In this document: positions 54,232-62,824 of the stretch, in pieces | How the letters are laid out: each line of letters begins with the position of its first letter | How positions within the stretch are numbered: position 1 is the first letter of the stretch | Assembly (NCBI RefSeq): GCF_009762325.1 | Contig: NZ_CP034348.1 | Coordinates: forward strand, 688,501 to 752,500 | From: Roseovarius faecimaris | GTDB taxonomy: Bacteria; Pseudomonadota; Alphaproteobacteria; Rhodobacterales; Rhodobacteraceae | Reading direction: 5' to 3' | DNA length: 64,000 nt | The notes under the pieces: generated by a model | Database searches by the model: none | Seen by the model: the letters and a program-made list of their open reading frames with translations, nothing else | Told to the model about the DNA's origin: nothing | Program-made: the position numbers and the translations under genes

Positions 54232-54510
54232 TCAGAAGTTTCCCTTTGCGGCTTCCGTCAGGATGAGCTTATCCAAGGTCAAATCGGACACCGCTCGACG
54301 CAGCCTTTGGTTCTCTTTCTCCAGCTCTTTCAGACGGGCAAGCTGAGACCGCTGCATCCCGCCATAGAGCTTTCGCCATCGATAGAACGTCTGTTGCGTC
54401 ACGCCGATTTGGCGCACTGCCTCGACAATCGTCGCGCCTTGCCCCTGCAGAACTTCAACCTGTCGAAGCTTCGAAACAATCTCTTCGGGCTTCTCTCGTT
54501 TTCCAGCCAT
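54232..54510 (-). CDS. IS3-family orfA (HTH protein), copy 1
   Basis: A 92-residue HTH protein (IVEAVRQIGVTQQTFYRWRKLYGG) followed by a leucine-zipper-like segment (LARLKELEKENQRLRRAV). It binds the element ends. Identical in protein sequence to copy 2 orfA. Confidence 0.94.
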   Translation of the reverse strand: MAGKREKPEEIVSKLRQVEVLQGQGATIVEAVRQIGVTQQTFYRWRKLYGGMQRSQLARLKELEKENQRLRRAVSDLTLDKLILTEAAKGNF

Positions 54511-54576
54511 CGCTGATCCTCCAATTTGCGGGATAATCTATCCCAGTTGGTGGACCACTTTCAGGGGGCTACTCCA

Positions 54577-54670
54577 CTCGCCCTGCTTCGATTGAGTTCC
54601 GCAAAAGCTCTGCTCCGCAGGCCTTGACCGCAACCAAATCAACAGAAAGAGACAGGAACGGATCCTAAAC
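54577..54670 (+). pseudogene. IS3-family orfB tail remnant
   Basis: The segment is homologous to 51989-52086 (shared words TCCGCAAA, GAAAGAGACAGGAACGGAT with differences) and encodes the same transposase tail (RPASIEFRKSSAPQALTA). It is cut off on its left by IS copy 1, so copy 1 landed in or next to an older IS3 element. Confidence 0.65.
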
Positions 54671-54908
54671 TTGAACTGCCTGAACCAGGTGCTGGATTAC
54701 CGCTTGAAAAGCTGTGCGTTGGTCTGCGCTGCGGCACTACCAACCGCGCTGCCCAGCCTCACGCAAATTTCTTCTGACAAAGACTGGGTTTCTGATTGAA
54801 ATCAAGCTCTCGCTTGGGACAGTGCGCTAACCTGCTTGCAAGTTATGCGACTGGTGGCAGCGTTCTGTGGCGCAACCAGGAAAAACGCTAAGCAGAAGGG
54901 AGCGAGTT

Positions 54909-55063
54909 GTGCGAGAAAACACCAAGATTATTGCCCCTGATTTCGAAGTTGATGATCAACACAAGAACGGTTTACCCCGTGTCGTTCTGGTCGCGGGTGG
55001 TGCTGGCTTTATCGGATCAAATTTGTGCAGGCGACTGCTGGACGCCGGAGACCGGTTCGAGTT
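54909..55063 (+). pseudogene. N-terminal fragment of an NAD-dependent epimerase/dehydratase
   Basis: GTG 54909 after a GGAG box opens a frame with the Rossmann motif RVVLVAGGAGFIGSNLCRRLLDAGD, typical for UDP-sugar epimerases/decarboxylases. Similarity stops at about 55063; the frame continues as unrelated residues through the 3' end of the adjacent oxidoreductase gene. Only about 50 residues of a ~320-residue enzyme remain. Confidence 0.72.
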
Positions 55064-55162
55064 AGTCTGCCAGCACCCGTTGACCCCATGCACCACGCAA
55101 ACGATACGCCCAGATACACATCTAAATCAAAGCAGACCAGCCTTCCTTGCCTCCGGGGTGCG

Positions 55163-56158
55163 TCAACGGATCTCCAATGTCACCTTACCAATTGCCTGTC
55201 CGCTCTCTAAGAAGGCATGCGCATCGGCCACCTTGTCAAGTGGGAAGGTTTGCGCATGAAGAATGCGCAGGTTACCTTCATCTACAAGGGCTAGCGCCTT
55301 TCGCACGATATCGGCCTGAGCGCGCAGGTGCGACGTGAGTCCCAGCCACATCGGTGTAAGCATCATCACGTTCAGGATCGACAGGTTCATGTTGTAGGCG
55401 GTCATATCGGCGTCGTCTGGTGCCACGCCCATAAGAGTCACCACGCGGCCAAAGGGGGCCATCGCGGCGTAGGTGGTGCGCATGGCTTCTTCGCCGACAT
55501 TGTCCAGCGCCACATCCAGCCCGCCGGACCAGTCGCGTGCCGCCAAGGCGAGATCCGTTTCGTGGTAGTTAATCGCTAGGTCCGCTCCCAGATCCTGCGC
55601 CAGCGCGGCCTTTTCCGGGCCGCTGACGGTGGTGGCTACCTTGGCGCCGCGCAGGCGGGCCAGTTGGATCGCGACATGGCCCGTTCCGCCCGCCCCGGCA
55701 TGAATCAGGACATGTTCTCCCGCATCCAGATGCGCCCGGTCATACAAAGCTTCCCACCCCGTGATGGCGACAAGAGGCAGGGCAGCAGCGGTCAAGTCAT
55801 CCACCCCGTCCGGTACTTTCGCCAGTTGCCATGCGGGTACGATCGCAGCTTCTGCATAGGTGCCCGGCGTGCCGCCAATGCCGCCATTGCAGAAGCACAC
55901 TCTGTCGCCGGGTGTCAGATTCGTTACAGAATCGCCCACAGCTTTGACTATGCCCATCCCGTCATGGCCAAGAACAAAGGGACCGGTTTCGAGATAACCG
56001 CCAAGCTGACGAAAAAACGTGTCGGCGGGGTTGAGAGCAGCCGCGCGCAATTCGACAAGCACATCCTGTGGCCCAGCGGGCCATTGCAGGTCGATATCGC
56101 GGAAATGCAGAACCTCGGGGCCACCTAGGCCTGTGACGACGGCGGCTTTGACCTTCAT
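55163..56158 (-). CDS. Zinc-independent quinone-oxidoreductase-type alcohol dehydrogenase family protein
   Basis: A 331-residue medium-chain dehydrogenase/reductase. The NADPH site is HAGAGGTGHVAIQLARLRGAKVATTV; the early part has ALNPADTFFRQLGGY and GHDGMGIVKAVGD, and the zinc ligands of classical ADHs are missing, as in quinone oxidoreductases. ATG 56158 fits the family start. It begins four bases after the desaturase stop, so both are one operon. Confidence 0.87.
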   Translation of the reverse strand: MKVKAAVVTGLGGPEVLHFRDIDLQWPAGPQDVLVELRAAALNPADTFFRQLGGYLETGPFVLGHDGMGIVKAVGDSVTNLTPGDRVCFCNGGIGGTPGTYAEAAIVPAWQLAKVPDGVDDLTAAALPLVAITGWEALYDRAHLDAGEHVLIHAGAGGTGHVAIQLARLRGAKVATTVSGPEKAALAQDLGADLAINYHETDLALAARDWSGGLDVALDNVGEEAMRTTYAAMAPFGRVVTLMGVAPDDADMTAYNMNLSILNVMMLTPMWLGLTSHLRAQADIVRKALALVDEGNLRILHAQTFPLDKVADAHAFLESGQAIGKVTLEIR

Positions 56159-56162
56159 GCTG

Positions 56163-57047
56163 TTACTCCGCTGGTTGGGTTGGTGAGTCGTGGCGTTCGT
56201 TTGCAGGGTTCGGCCAGATACCCTCGATTCGAACGTCATTCTGATCTAACAGCGGGCGCATCTCGTCGAAAACGGGCTTGTAGCGGTAATAGGGCACGCT
56301 GGGCACCATGTGGTGGATCAGGTGATAATTCTGCCCTTGCAAAAGGACATTCGCCCCGGGAAACAGCGACACGCGGGTGTTGCGGTAGCGGCCGGTCTCG
56401 GTGTGGTCGTGATGCGGTGTCCAGGTGAAGAAGGTTAGCATCACGGTCTGACCGATCCACCAAGGGATGAACCACAGCAATAGAACCTCTTTCCAGTAGC
56501 CCGCCGCGAGTAGCCCCAGAAGAACCGCGGCGTAGGCGGTGAAGATGACAAAGGTATAGATGATTTCGCGCTTTGTGCAGCCGAAGCGGAGACAATCGCG
56601 GTAATGCTGTACTGGGTTGAAATAGTTGATCAATGCCTGTGGTAACTTGATGAAGATCCACACCGAGAAACTGCCGCGCGCATAGATGTCGGGGTCGACA
56701 TCTTCGTTGGTATGGGTGTGATGTTCCATGTGCTGGCGGCGGTGCTGATGATACAACAGCCACAACGGTACGCAAGCAATCATCCCCGCGACCGTGTCCA
56801 CCCAACGCAGGTTCTTGCTACGGGACGAGATGTTGGCATGCACTGCCTCGTGTACGACGGTGTAGATGCCGTAGACGAAGACCGTGTTGGCGATCATGCC
56901 TACCCAGAATGGGAGCGCGTCAGCTAGCGTGGCCCAGGTGGCGGTGATGGCAAAGGCGAACATGCCTACCTCGAGCAAGAGTGTGCGTCCGCCGAAATCT
57001 GGAGTGTGTTTCCGCGCGATCTCGAATTCTTGGCGGACTGTGGACAT
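56163..57047 (-). CDS. Membrane fatty-acid-desaturase family protein
   Basis: A 294-residue integral membrane di-iron protein. The histidine boxes are HEAVH, HQHRRQHMEHH and HLIHH, with two hydrophobic hairpins between. The family includes fatty acyl desaturases and carotenoid ketolases/hydroxylases; the substrate is not evident. AGGA lies nine bases upstream of ATG 57047; ATG 57086 is an alternative. Pairing with an oxidoreductase suggests a shared redox step. Confidence 0.82.
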   Translation of the reverse strand: MSTVRQEFEIARKHTPDFGGRTLLLEVGMFAFAITATWATLADALPFWVGMIANTVFVYGIYTVVHEAVHANISSRSKNLRWVDTVAGMIACVPLWLLYHQHRRQHMEHHTHTNEDVDPDIYARGSFSVWIFIKLPQALINYFNPVQHYRDCLRFGCTKREIIYTFVIFTAYAAVLLGLLAAGYWKEVLLLWFIPWWIGQTVMLTFFTWTPHHDHTETGRYRNTRVSLFPGANVLLQGQNYHLIHHMVPSVPYYRYKPVFDEMRPLLDQNDVRIEGIWPNPANERHDSPTQPAE

Positions 57048-57102
57048 CTTCTTTTTCCTCAGAGTGACAGTCGGATGATGGCTCATACGTCGGCCTTGCA
57101 CA

Positions 57103-57387
57103 ATTCGTTTCGTCAAAGCGCCCGCGAAACAGGGGAAGATCGAGTTTGGTATCGAACATGATCCGGAGAATGCTAACGATGCGCTTGTCATCCTCGGTAT
57201 CGGATGTCGCTACTCTGAGGGGCCTGAGTATCAGTACGATCGGTTAAAGCTCGAATCCTGGGCCGTTCAGGCCGCACTGCGGCGCCGCCGTGGTGGCTCG
57301 AAGTTGACCGAGAAGGAGATCGGGGAAACAAAGCGGACGACCTGGGATCCCAAGACGCTCATTTGGCCACGCGGAACGCGACCATGA
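57103..57387 (+). pseudogene. 3' fragment of an unrecognised gene upstream of the DUF5681 gene
   Basis: An open frame of 94 codons without a start, reading EFGIEHDPENANDALVILG, then RLKLESWAVQAALRRR and ending WDPKTLIWPRGTRP. The sense codons look real (basic C-terminus) and its TGA overlaps the DUF5681 ATG by the ATGA pattern, so it was the preceding operon gene. The 5' part overlaps the leader of the desaturase gene on the other strand. Confidence 0.5.
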
Positions 57388-57488
57388 GCGACGAGACTGA
57401 TGACACCGCGATCGGCTACGGCAAACCACCCCGTCACTCGCGCTTTCGCAAGGGGCAAAGTGGCAACCCCCGGGGGCGGCCCAACTGA
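57384..57488 (+). pseudogene. Truncated DUF5681-domain protein
   Basis: A 34-residue frame with the DUF5681 signature GYGKPPRHSRFRKGQSGNPRGRP, followed at once by a stop. The domain normally starts a longer protein in mobile or phage-like regions, so a frameshift or nonsense mutation ended it. Confidence 0.8.
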
Positions 57489-57590
57489 ACGAAACCCGAA
57501 AGGTCGCATGAACACCGGACCAAATACGGGGTGAGCTCCACCTGATTTGAGAAACGCCAAATTAGTGGCGCTGAAAATGGGGGCTAGACA

Positions 57591-57613
57591 GGAGAATGAC
57601 CGCAACGAGCCCA
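57591..57613 (+). repeat. 23-base exact repeat (also at 46086-46108)
   Basis: Second copy of the sequence starting GGAGAATGACCGCAACGAGC; flanks unrelated. Confidence 0.7.
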
Positions 57614-57636
57614 GAGCAGACCACCAAAACATCCTG

Positions 57637-57831
57637 CTAAGGTTTTCGCAGAACATATCCATAGTAATTGCAAGCACCGAAGAACGTGCCCTCATCTGCA
57701 GCCCTTTTCAGGTCTGCGGCCATTTGTGCGGCTTCTTCTTTAGACGATACGCCTGTTCGCACCTCAGAAACCACAAGCCCAAAGTTTAAGCTAAGGGATT
57801 TCCCCAAAATGGGCCGATCAGTTCTCAACAC
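57637..57831 (-). pseudogene. Possible C-terminal fragment of a SAM-dependent methyltransferase
   Basis: The frame ends ADEGTFFGACNYYGYVLRKP and stop, which resembles the C-terminal strand of class I methyltransferases (Tyr-x-Arg-Lys-Pro). Only 64 residues remain and no SAM-binding motif is present. This call is tentative. Confidence 0.35.
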
Positions 57832-57893
57832 CGCTCGGCCTCATTCATGGAGATTATTCCTGCGAGACATAGTGACTATCTGGTTGTCTATGA

Positions 57894-58154
57894 TCAACCC
57901 AGAAGGGCTAGGATTCGCCGCTCCCATTTTTTGTAGGCTATTGCGAAAACCGGGTAGTCGGTCACTGGCATCCTCAGTGCAGTCTCATGATCTCGTTCGG
58001 TCATGGAGATGTCACCGCGCCGCTCGGGCGTCAGCTCGCGAAGCTCCGCGCGGTGCCGAAATCCCTCCGGCATTGCCAAAAGTTTAGCTATTGCGGATAC
58101 AGCCCGTTGCTTGAATGTGCGTTCACCGTGAGTTGTCGCTTGAATGAAGTCCAT
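57894..58154 (-). CDS. Small DUF1127-like protein
   Basis: An 86-residue protein with LRELTPERRGDISMTERD, similar to the DUF1127 tail (Leu-x-x-Leu-x-x-x-x-Leu-x-Asp-Ile), then an aromatic C-terminus (YPVFAIAYKKWERRI). ATG 58154 is taken as start. In alphaproteobacteria such proteins are small RNA-binding regulators of phosphate, carbon or RNA turnover. It lies 93 bases downstream of the winged-helix/TPR gene on the same strand. Confidence 0.5.
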   Translation of the reverse strand: MDFIQATTHGERTFKQRAVSAIAKLLAMPEGFRHRAELRELTPERRGDISMTERDHETALRMPVTDYPVFAIAYKKWERRILALLG

Positions 58155-58247
58155 GATGAAGTCTCCGTTTGTTGCTTGGCTTTGATGCAACGAACATGCC
58201 GACTCCGCCTTTCCGGTGCTTGGTGCCTAGGTGGAGAAGTGTGGAGA

Positions 58248-59798
58248 TTAAGTGGAGATTTCCTCCCCAGAGGCCACTGGTACAAAAGTACCCAACATGA
58301 GACCGGCCAACTTGTCATAGTCCTGACGAGCGGCGAACGGGTAAGCGCGATCGAGAAAGGCTGCATCGAGGTCTGGCCTTGCGATCAACGCCCTTCGCAG
58401 AGATTTCTCAGCTTCCGCTTTGCGTCCCAGCGATTTGAGAGCTGCAGCCTCCGCAGCAAGAGCCCAATGCGGTGCATTTGGCATTTGCTGTGCTTTTCGG
58501 GCCCAGCCAAGGGCGTCGTGAGTTCGGTTCGTCAGCAGGCAGGAGAAGCACAGCATCACGCAGACCGACCATCCTTGCGGATCGCGTGGGCTCAGCTCCA
58601 GCACACGTTCGAAGTGATCTATGGCTTCGGTCGGGCGGCCGCTTAAGCAAAGCGAATAGCCGCGTCCGAAATGACCGTATGCATGATTGGGGTTTCGGGC
58701 GATTGCCTCGTCATAGGCCGCGATGGAGGCGTCGAATTCCGCACGGGCAAGGTGCGAACGGCCCAATGCCACATAAGCAAAGGCATCTCTGGGGTCGAGT
58801 TGCACGGCACGTCGTGCTGCCGCCAATGCTTGGTCGAGCGCCTCATCGCCAACCACGCCCTCCTTGTGAGCGTGGCATAGCGCGTATGCCAGCCCTGCAT
58901 GGGCAAGTGCATACTCCGGATCTCGGTTTATCGCCTCCTGCAATATTGCGACAGCCTTTGCGTGCAACCCGGGGCGCTGCTGCCACAACAACCAAAGCCC
59001 ACGTTGTGTCGTTTCCCATGTCGAGAGGTCTGTCTCACTCAATCTGCGTACGCGGTCGCGCTCTGCAGAAAGCAGTTCTGGCTCGATGGCGGCCGCAATC
59101 CGGTCGATATATGCATCAAGGTCCTGAAGGTCCTCACTCGAGAGTTCCCAACGCTCTGACCAGATCTGAGTTTGGGTTTTCAATGCAATGAGGCTTACCT
59201 GAATACGCCAGCCTTCACCGCGCTGGCGGAGCGCACCCTCAACCAGATATTCCGCACCAAGCTCTTCGACCGCCTGAGACATTTCGGATGCCGCAAGATC
59301 CCGAAGACCAAAGGAGGTCAGACGAGAGATAACTCTCAGATCGCGAAAACGAGAGAGCGCCGAAATAACATCGTCACAAATTCCGTCCAACCGCCAAAGA
59401 GAGGTAGGATCGTTAGGAACCTGCGTAAATGGCAGCACCAGAACCAGCGGTTGATCCGGCTTCTCATCCAAAGCCACCACATTGTCGCTGTTCATCTCAA
59501 GATCCGCGACAAACTGATAACCGACACCGCGAATTGTGCGGATTACTCTTTGCGCAACTCCATCGTCGCCAACCGCACCTCGCACAGCCTTTATTCGGCT
59601 GGTAACGGCAGTATCGGAGACAATACGTCCACCCCATACCCTTTCAATCAGATCGTCCTTGCTCAGCACCCGATCTTTTGAATCGATCAGGGTAGCCAGC
59701 ACGTCGAATACCTGCGGTTCCATGTCGACGATTTCACCATCGCGACACAGCCTCCGCGCATCGGTGTCGATCTCACAGTTTCCAAAACGTGCTTTCAT
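58248..59798 (-). CDS. Winged-helix/TPR transcriptional regulator (no membrane helix)
   Basis: A 516-residue protein. Residues 1-98 form the OmpR/CadC-like winged helix (MEPQVFDVLATLIDSKDRVLSKDDLIERVWGGR ... IRGVGYQFVADL); residues ~115-230 form the TolB-N-like VLVLPFTQVPND domain; TPR motifs fill the rest (ALAHAGLAYALCHAHKEG, AYVALGRSHLARAEFDASIAAYDEAIARNPNHAYG). It shares this architecture with the protein at 41960-43588, but lacks a transmembrane helix. It could control the small gene downstream or the broken LuxR gene divergently upstream. Confidence 0.85.
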   Translation of the reverse strand: MKARFGNCEIDTDARRLCRDGEIVDMEPQVFDVLATLIDSKDRVLSKDDLIERVWGGRIVSDTAVTSRIKAVRGAVGDDGVAQRVIRTIRGVGYQFVADLEMNSDNVVALDEKPDQPLVLVLPFTQVPNDPTSLWRLDGICDDVISALSRFRDLRVISRLTSFGLRDLAASEMSQAVEELGAEYLVEGALRQRGEGWRIQVSLIALKTQTQIWSERWELSSEDLQDLDAYIDRIAAAIEPELLSAERDRVRRLSETDLSTWETTQRGLWLLWQQRPGLHAKAVAILQEAINRDPEYALAHAGLAYALCHAHKEGVVGDEALDQALAAARRAVQLDPRDAFAYVALGRSHLARAEFDASIAAYDEAIARNPNHAYGHFGRGYSLCLSGRPTEAIDHFERVLELSPRDPQGWSVCVMLCFSCLLTNRTHDALGWARKAQQMPNAPHWALAAEAAALKSLGRKAEAEKSLRRALIARPDLDAAFLDRAYPFAARQDYDKLAGLMLGTFVPVASGEEIST

Positions 59799-60212
59799 CT
59801 CGCAGCCCGGTTGCAGCGCTTAGAAAGCATAGCGAAGATTGGATCTTGCAACACCGTCTATTTGACCGCGAGCGCAAATTGCCTGCTGCGAGTGTTTTGG
59901 CTTGGGACTTTCGGCACTGAGCTTTTTCATTCGAATTTCCGGTTTGTCCGCTAGCTAGACATTGCTGTTCAGCGCAGCAAAATGCTGTTTTGAGCCAGAA
60001 GCGTTGATGAAGCAAGCCGTGCAAAGTGCCAAAATAGCCTGTTGCGCTTGATTCATTGTAAGGGATTCAGCTCGTGAGAAGTCTCGTTAAGTTTGGCATG
60101 GCCGGACTTCGACATAAGTTCTTTTCCGTTGACTCGTGGCTGTCCTGCCAGACATCGTTAAATCAAGTTTTAATTAGAGTGTCGTGTACCTGTCGGGTTC
60201 ACGAGCCTGAGC
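59799..60212. promoter_or_regulatory. Divergent intergenic region
   Basis: No gene is seen between the winged-helix/TPR gene and the LuxR-type fragment. The segment presumably holds their promoters, but I cannot pick convincing boxes. Confidence 0.4.
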
Positions 60213-60543
60213 ATGGATGATAAGGACTGCATCGATCTGATTGACGTGTGTTATGGCGCTATTAGCTCGCCATCAGAATGGCAGAGATTCGTCGACCTTT
60301 TGACTGAAGCCCTAAATGCAGACGCTGGTGATTTCGTCATTGAGGATTACGCAAGCGGTGTAGCAGACCCACTGGGTTCAACAGGCTTCGATCCTACTTT
60401 GCGGTTGACGTATGATGAAGATTTTCTGGGCCACAACCCTTGGCTTTCTAAATTGCAGAAACTTCCGCGTTTTCAGGCCTTCTCGAATGATCATGAACCT
60501 TCGGACTTTGAACGCTCAGCCTATTTCAATGAGTGGGTGCGGC
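60213..60543 (+). pseudogene. LuxR-type regulator truncated by an IS3-family insertion
   Basis: 110 codons of an N-terminal sensor domain (IDLIDVCYGAISSPSEWQRFVDLL, then FLGHNPWLSKL and ERSAYFNEWVR) of the kind found before LuxR-type HTH domains. At 60544 the frame runs into the end of an IS3-family element (TGGCGTGCCCCC). The C-terminal HTH half is not found beyond the IS block, so the gene is lost by insertion plus deletion. Confidence 0.75.
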
Positions 60544-60750
60544 TGGCGTGCCCCCTTCGGGTGGTCCGGTTTAATTGTTAGTGCATCGTGGGCCTCTGGT
60601 CCATTGGAACGATGCTTTTGGGCGCGGGTGGGCGGTAACCCAATGCGCTGTGGGGTCTGACCGTGTTGTAGTGGACGCGCCATTGCTCGATCAGGATTTG
60701 AGCCTCGCGTAAGTTATAGAAGATTTCGCCGTTGAGTAGCTCGTCGCGGA
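60544..60750 (-). mobile_element. 207-base fragment of the IS3-family element (copy 3)
   Basis: It matches 53350-53556 of copy 1 (right end and 3' part of orfB) with one T-for-G change. It ends exactly where copy 2 begins in the opposite orientation. The missing 1,020 bases are absent beyond copy 2. Confidence 0.92.
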
Positions 60751-60816
60751 TGGAGTAGCCCCCTGAAAGTGGTCCACCAACTGGGATAGATTATCCCGCA
60801 AATTGGAGGATCAGCG

Positions 60817-61095
60817 ATGGCTGGAAAACGAGAGAAGCCCGAAGAGATTGTTTCGAAGCTTCGACAGGTTGAAGTTCTGCAGGGGCAAGGCGCGACGATT
60901 GTCGAGGCAGTGCGCCAAATCGGCGTGACGCAACAGACGTTCTATCGATGGCGAAAGCTCTATGGCGGGATGCAGCGGTCTCAGCTTGCCCGTCTGAAAG
61001 AGCTGGAGAAAGAGAACCAAAGGCTGCGTCGAGCGGTGTCCGATTTGACCTTGGATAAGCTCATCCTGACGGAAGCCGCAAAGGGAAACTTCTGA
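60817..61095 (+). CDS. IS3-family orfA (HTH protein), copy 2
   Basis: A 92-residue HTH/leucine-zipper protein, identical to copy 1 orfA. TTGGAGG precedes ATG 60817. Confidence 0.94.
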   Translation: MAGKREKPEEIVSKLRQVEVLQGQGATIVEAVRQIGVTQQTFYRWRKLYGGMQRSQLARLKELEKENQRLRRAVSDLTLDKLILTEAAKGNF

Positions 61096-61127
61096 GCCCT
61101 TCGCGTCGCCGGAAATGCGTCGACCAT

Positions 61128-61943
61128 GTGCGGCAGGAGCTTGGCGTGTCTGAACGCCGCGCCTGCCGCGCACTTGGGCAGCATCGATCGACGCAGCGCA
61201 AGGTCCCCCAAGGCCGTGCTGATGAAGCGCGATTGACCGACGACATCATTGAGCTGGCCGACCAGTACGGGCGCTATGGGTATCGCATGGTCACTGGTTT
61301 GCTGAACAACGCTGGGTGGTGTGTGAATCATAAGCGGGTTGAACGGATATGGCGGCGTGAAGGGCTGAAGGTTCCACAGAAACAGAAGAAGAAAGGGCGG
61401 CTTTGGCTGAACGACGGATCATGCGTGCGTCTCAGGCCCGAACGACCGAACCACGTTTGGTCCTATGACTTCGTGCAGGATCGAACCGCTGATGGGCGCG
61501 TCTATCGAACGCTCAACATCATCGACGAATACACCAGGGAGGCGCTGATGATCCGCGTCGATCGCAAACTCAACTCAACCGATGTGCTGGATGCACTGAC
61601 CGACCTGTTCATCCTGCGTGGCCCGCCGGAGTGGATAAGATCCGACAACGGACCAGAATTTATCGCTCAGAAGGTGCGAGACTGGATCGCCGCCGTCGGA
61701 GCAAAAACGGCCTACATCGAACCAGGGTCGCCTTGGGAGAATGGATATTGCGAAAGCTTCAACGCCCGTTTCCGCGACGAGCTACTCAACGGCGAAATCT
61801 TCTATACCTTACGCGAGGCTCAAATCCTGATCGAGCAATGGCGCGTCCACTACAGCACGGTCAGACCCCACAGCGCATTGGGTTACCGCCCACCCGCGCC
61901 CAAAAGCATCGTTCCAATGGACCAGAGGCCCACGATGCACTAA
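61128..61943 (+). CDS. IS3-family transposase orfB (integrase core), copy 2
   Basis: A 271-residue DDE transposase as in copy 1, with the one difference VHYSTVRP. The frame is open upstream into orfA (-1), so a frameshifted OrfAB fusion is expected. All three acidic residues are present, so it could be active. Confidence 0.93.
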   Translation: MRQELGVSERRACRALGQHRSTQRKVPQGRADEARLTDDIIELADQYGRYGYRMVTGLLNNAGWCVNHKRVERIWRREGLKVPQKQKKKGRLWLNDGSCVRLRPERPNHVWSYDFVQDRTADGRVYRTLNIIDEYTREALMIRVDRKLNSTDVLDALTDLFILRGPPEWIRSDNGPEFIAQKVRDWIAAVGAKTAYIEPGSPWENGYCESFNARFRDELLNGEIFYTLREAQILIEQWRVHYSTVRPHSALGYRPPAPKSIVPMDQRPTMH

Positions 61944-61984
61944 CAATTAAACCGGACCACCCGAAGGGGGCACGCCAATCAGAG

Positions 61985-62350
61985 CTACCGGCAACTGCGC
62001 CATTCGGCAGCGTAGCCGTCTTGGATAACGTAAATTCCGTTGTCATGACGCATCAACATGACACGATGCGAGTATTTCTCACCTTCGCCAGAGCAGATTG
62101 CGTCGTATAGAACAGCATCCATACCGCGGACATTCGTTGGATTAGTCAATTTGCAGGCGTTCTCAACGCCCTGCAGGTAATCCTTCATTATCCCAACTGC
62201 ACCAACGTCGGCTCCAATATCCTCCGCCTGGCATGACCACATCGCGAAGCTTTCAGAAGGCGCGTAAAGCCCGTCAAACGGTGTAGCGGACGCCGCTGCA
62301 GTAAATACCGCGATAGCCACGATATTCGCTCCGGTTCTTACAAACTGCAT
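61985..62350 (-). CDS. Small secreted protein of unknown function
   Basis: A 121-residue protein with a signal peptide (residues 1-23, ending AASATP) and three or four cysteines in the mature part (MWSCQAED, ENACKL, AICSGEG, WRSCR), suggesting disulfides. ATG 62350 is the start. Its stop lies eight bases from the end of IS copy 2, so the gene itself is intact. No family is recognised. Confidence 0.7.
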   Translation of the reverse strand: MQFVRTGANIVAIAVFTAAASATPFDGLYAPSESFAMWSCQAEDIGADVGAVGIMKDYLQGVENACKLTNPTNVRGMDAVLYDAICSGEGEKYSHRVMLMRHDNGIYVIQDGYAAEWRSCR

Positions 62351-62380
62351 CTGTCTCGCTCTCAATTTTCGGTCGCGGCG

Positions 62381-62824
62381 CTAATGTTTTTGATTTTGGC
62401 ATGGTAGAGCCGTTTCGTCACTGCGTTTGTGAAAAAGCGCAAGAACTGCCTTTTCTGCAAATGCTACGGGAAGCATGAATGGCCGGTTTGGTAAAACTGA
62501 TGCGCGGATATCGAAGTTGTGGTTAAAGTCCGCAAAGGGCCGGTACTGAATGAAGTGTTTCTCACCACATTGTGTGGTATATTTTGTGGTATTAAAATTA
62601 TTACATTGAATATAAAATATATATTTCAATTAAATATAAAATTACATTGGCGGACTTCGTTTCCGCCATCATATGTCTGATGTCAGACAGATGTCAGCGT
62701 ATCGATTTGGATGCGATATCAGCTCTTCATTCTGTCTCTGTGCCGCCGCAAAATGGAGGCGGTGCCCTTGGCCAGAGTATGCCGTCGGGACAAACGCTTC
62801 AAAACCAGGCTCTCGCGTTTGCGG
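62381..62824. other. AT-rich non-coding gap with inverted repeat
   Basis: No gene. ACCACA (62564-62569) and TGTGGT (62573-62578) form a 6-3-6 inverted repeat, followed by TTTTGTGGTATT and an AT-rich stretch (62580-62642). This could be a regulatory site or promoter area, or the end of the accessory region. Confidence 0.4.

Larger units (their letters stand above)
53350..54576 (-). mobile_element. Complete IS3-family element, copy 1
   Basis: A 1,227-base element reading on the minus strand. Ends are TGGAGTAGCCCCC (54576 side) and TGGCGTGCCCCC (53350 side), imperfect inverted repeats of about 24 bases. It carries orfA and orfB in different frames. No target duplication is seen: flanks CCGT and CTCG differ, so DNA beside the element was lost or rearranged. 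It is the same length as copy 2. Confidence 0.95.
60751..61977 (+). mobile_element. Complete IS3-family element, copy 2
   Basis: A 1,227-base element identical in length and ends to copy 1 but reading on the plus strand. Terminal repeats are TGGAGTAGCCCCC at 60751 and the complement of TGGCGTGCCCCC ending at 61977. No target duplication: left flank is GCGGA (in copy 3), right flank ATCAG. Confidence 0.95.

Noticed and set aside
53350-61977. Composite transposon bounded by the two complete IS copies
   Set aside because: The copies are in inverted orientation, but no target duplication and no coherent passenger set exist; the DNA between them is a patchwork including older remnants.
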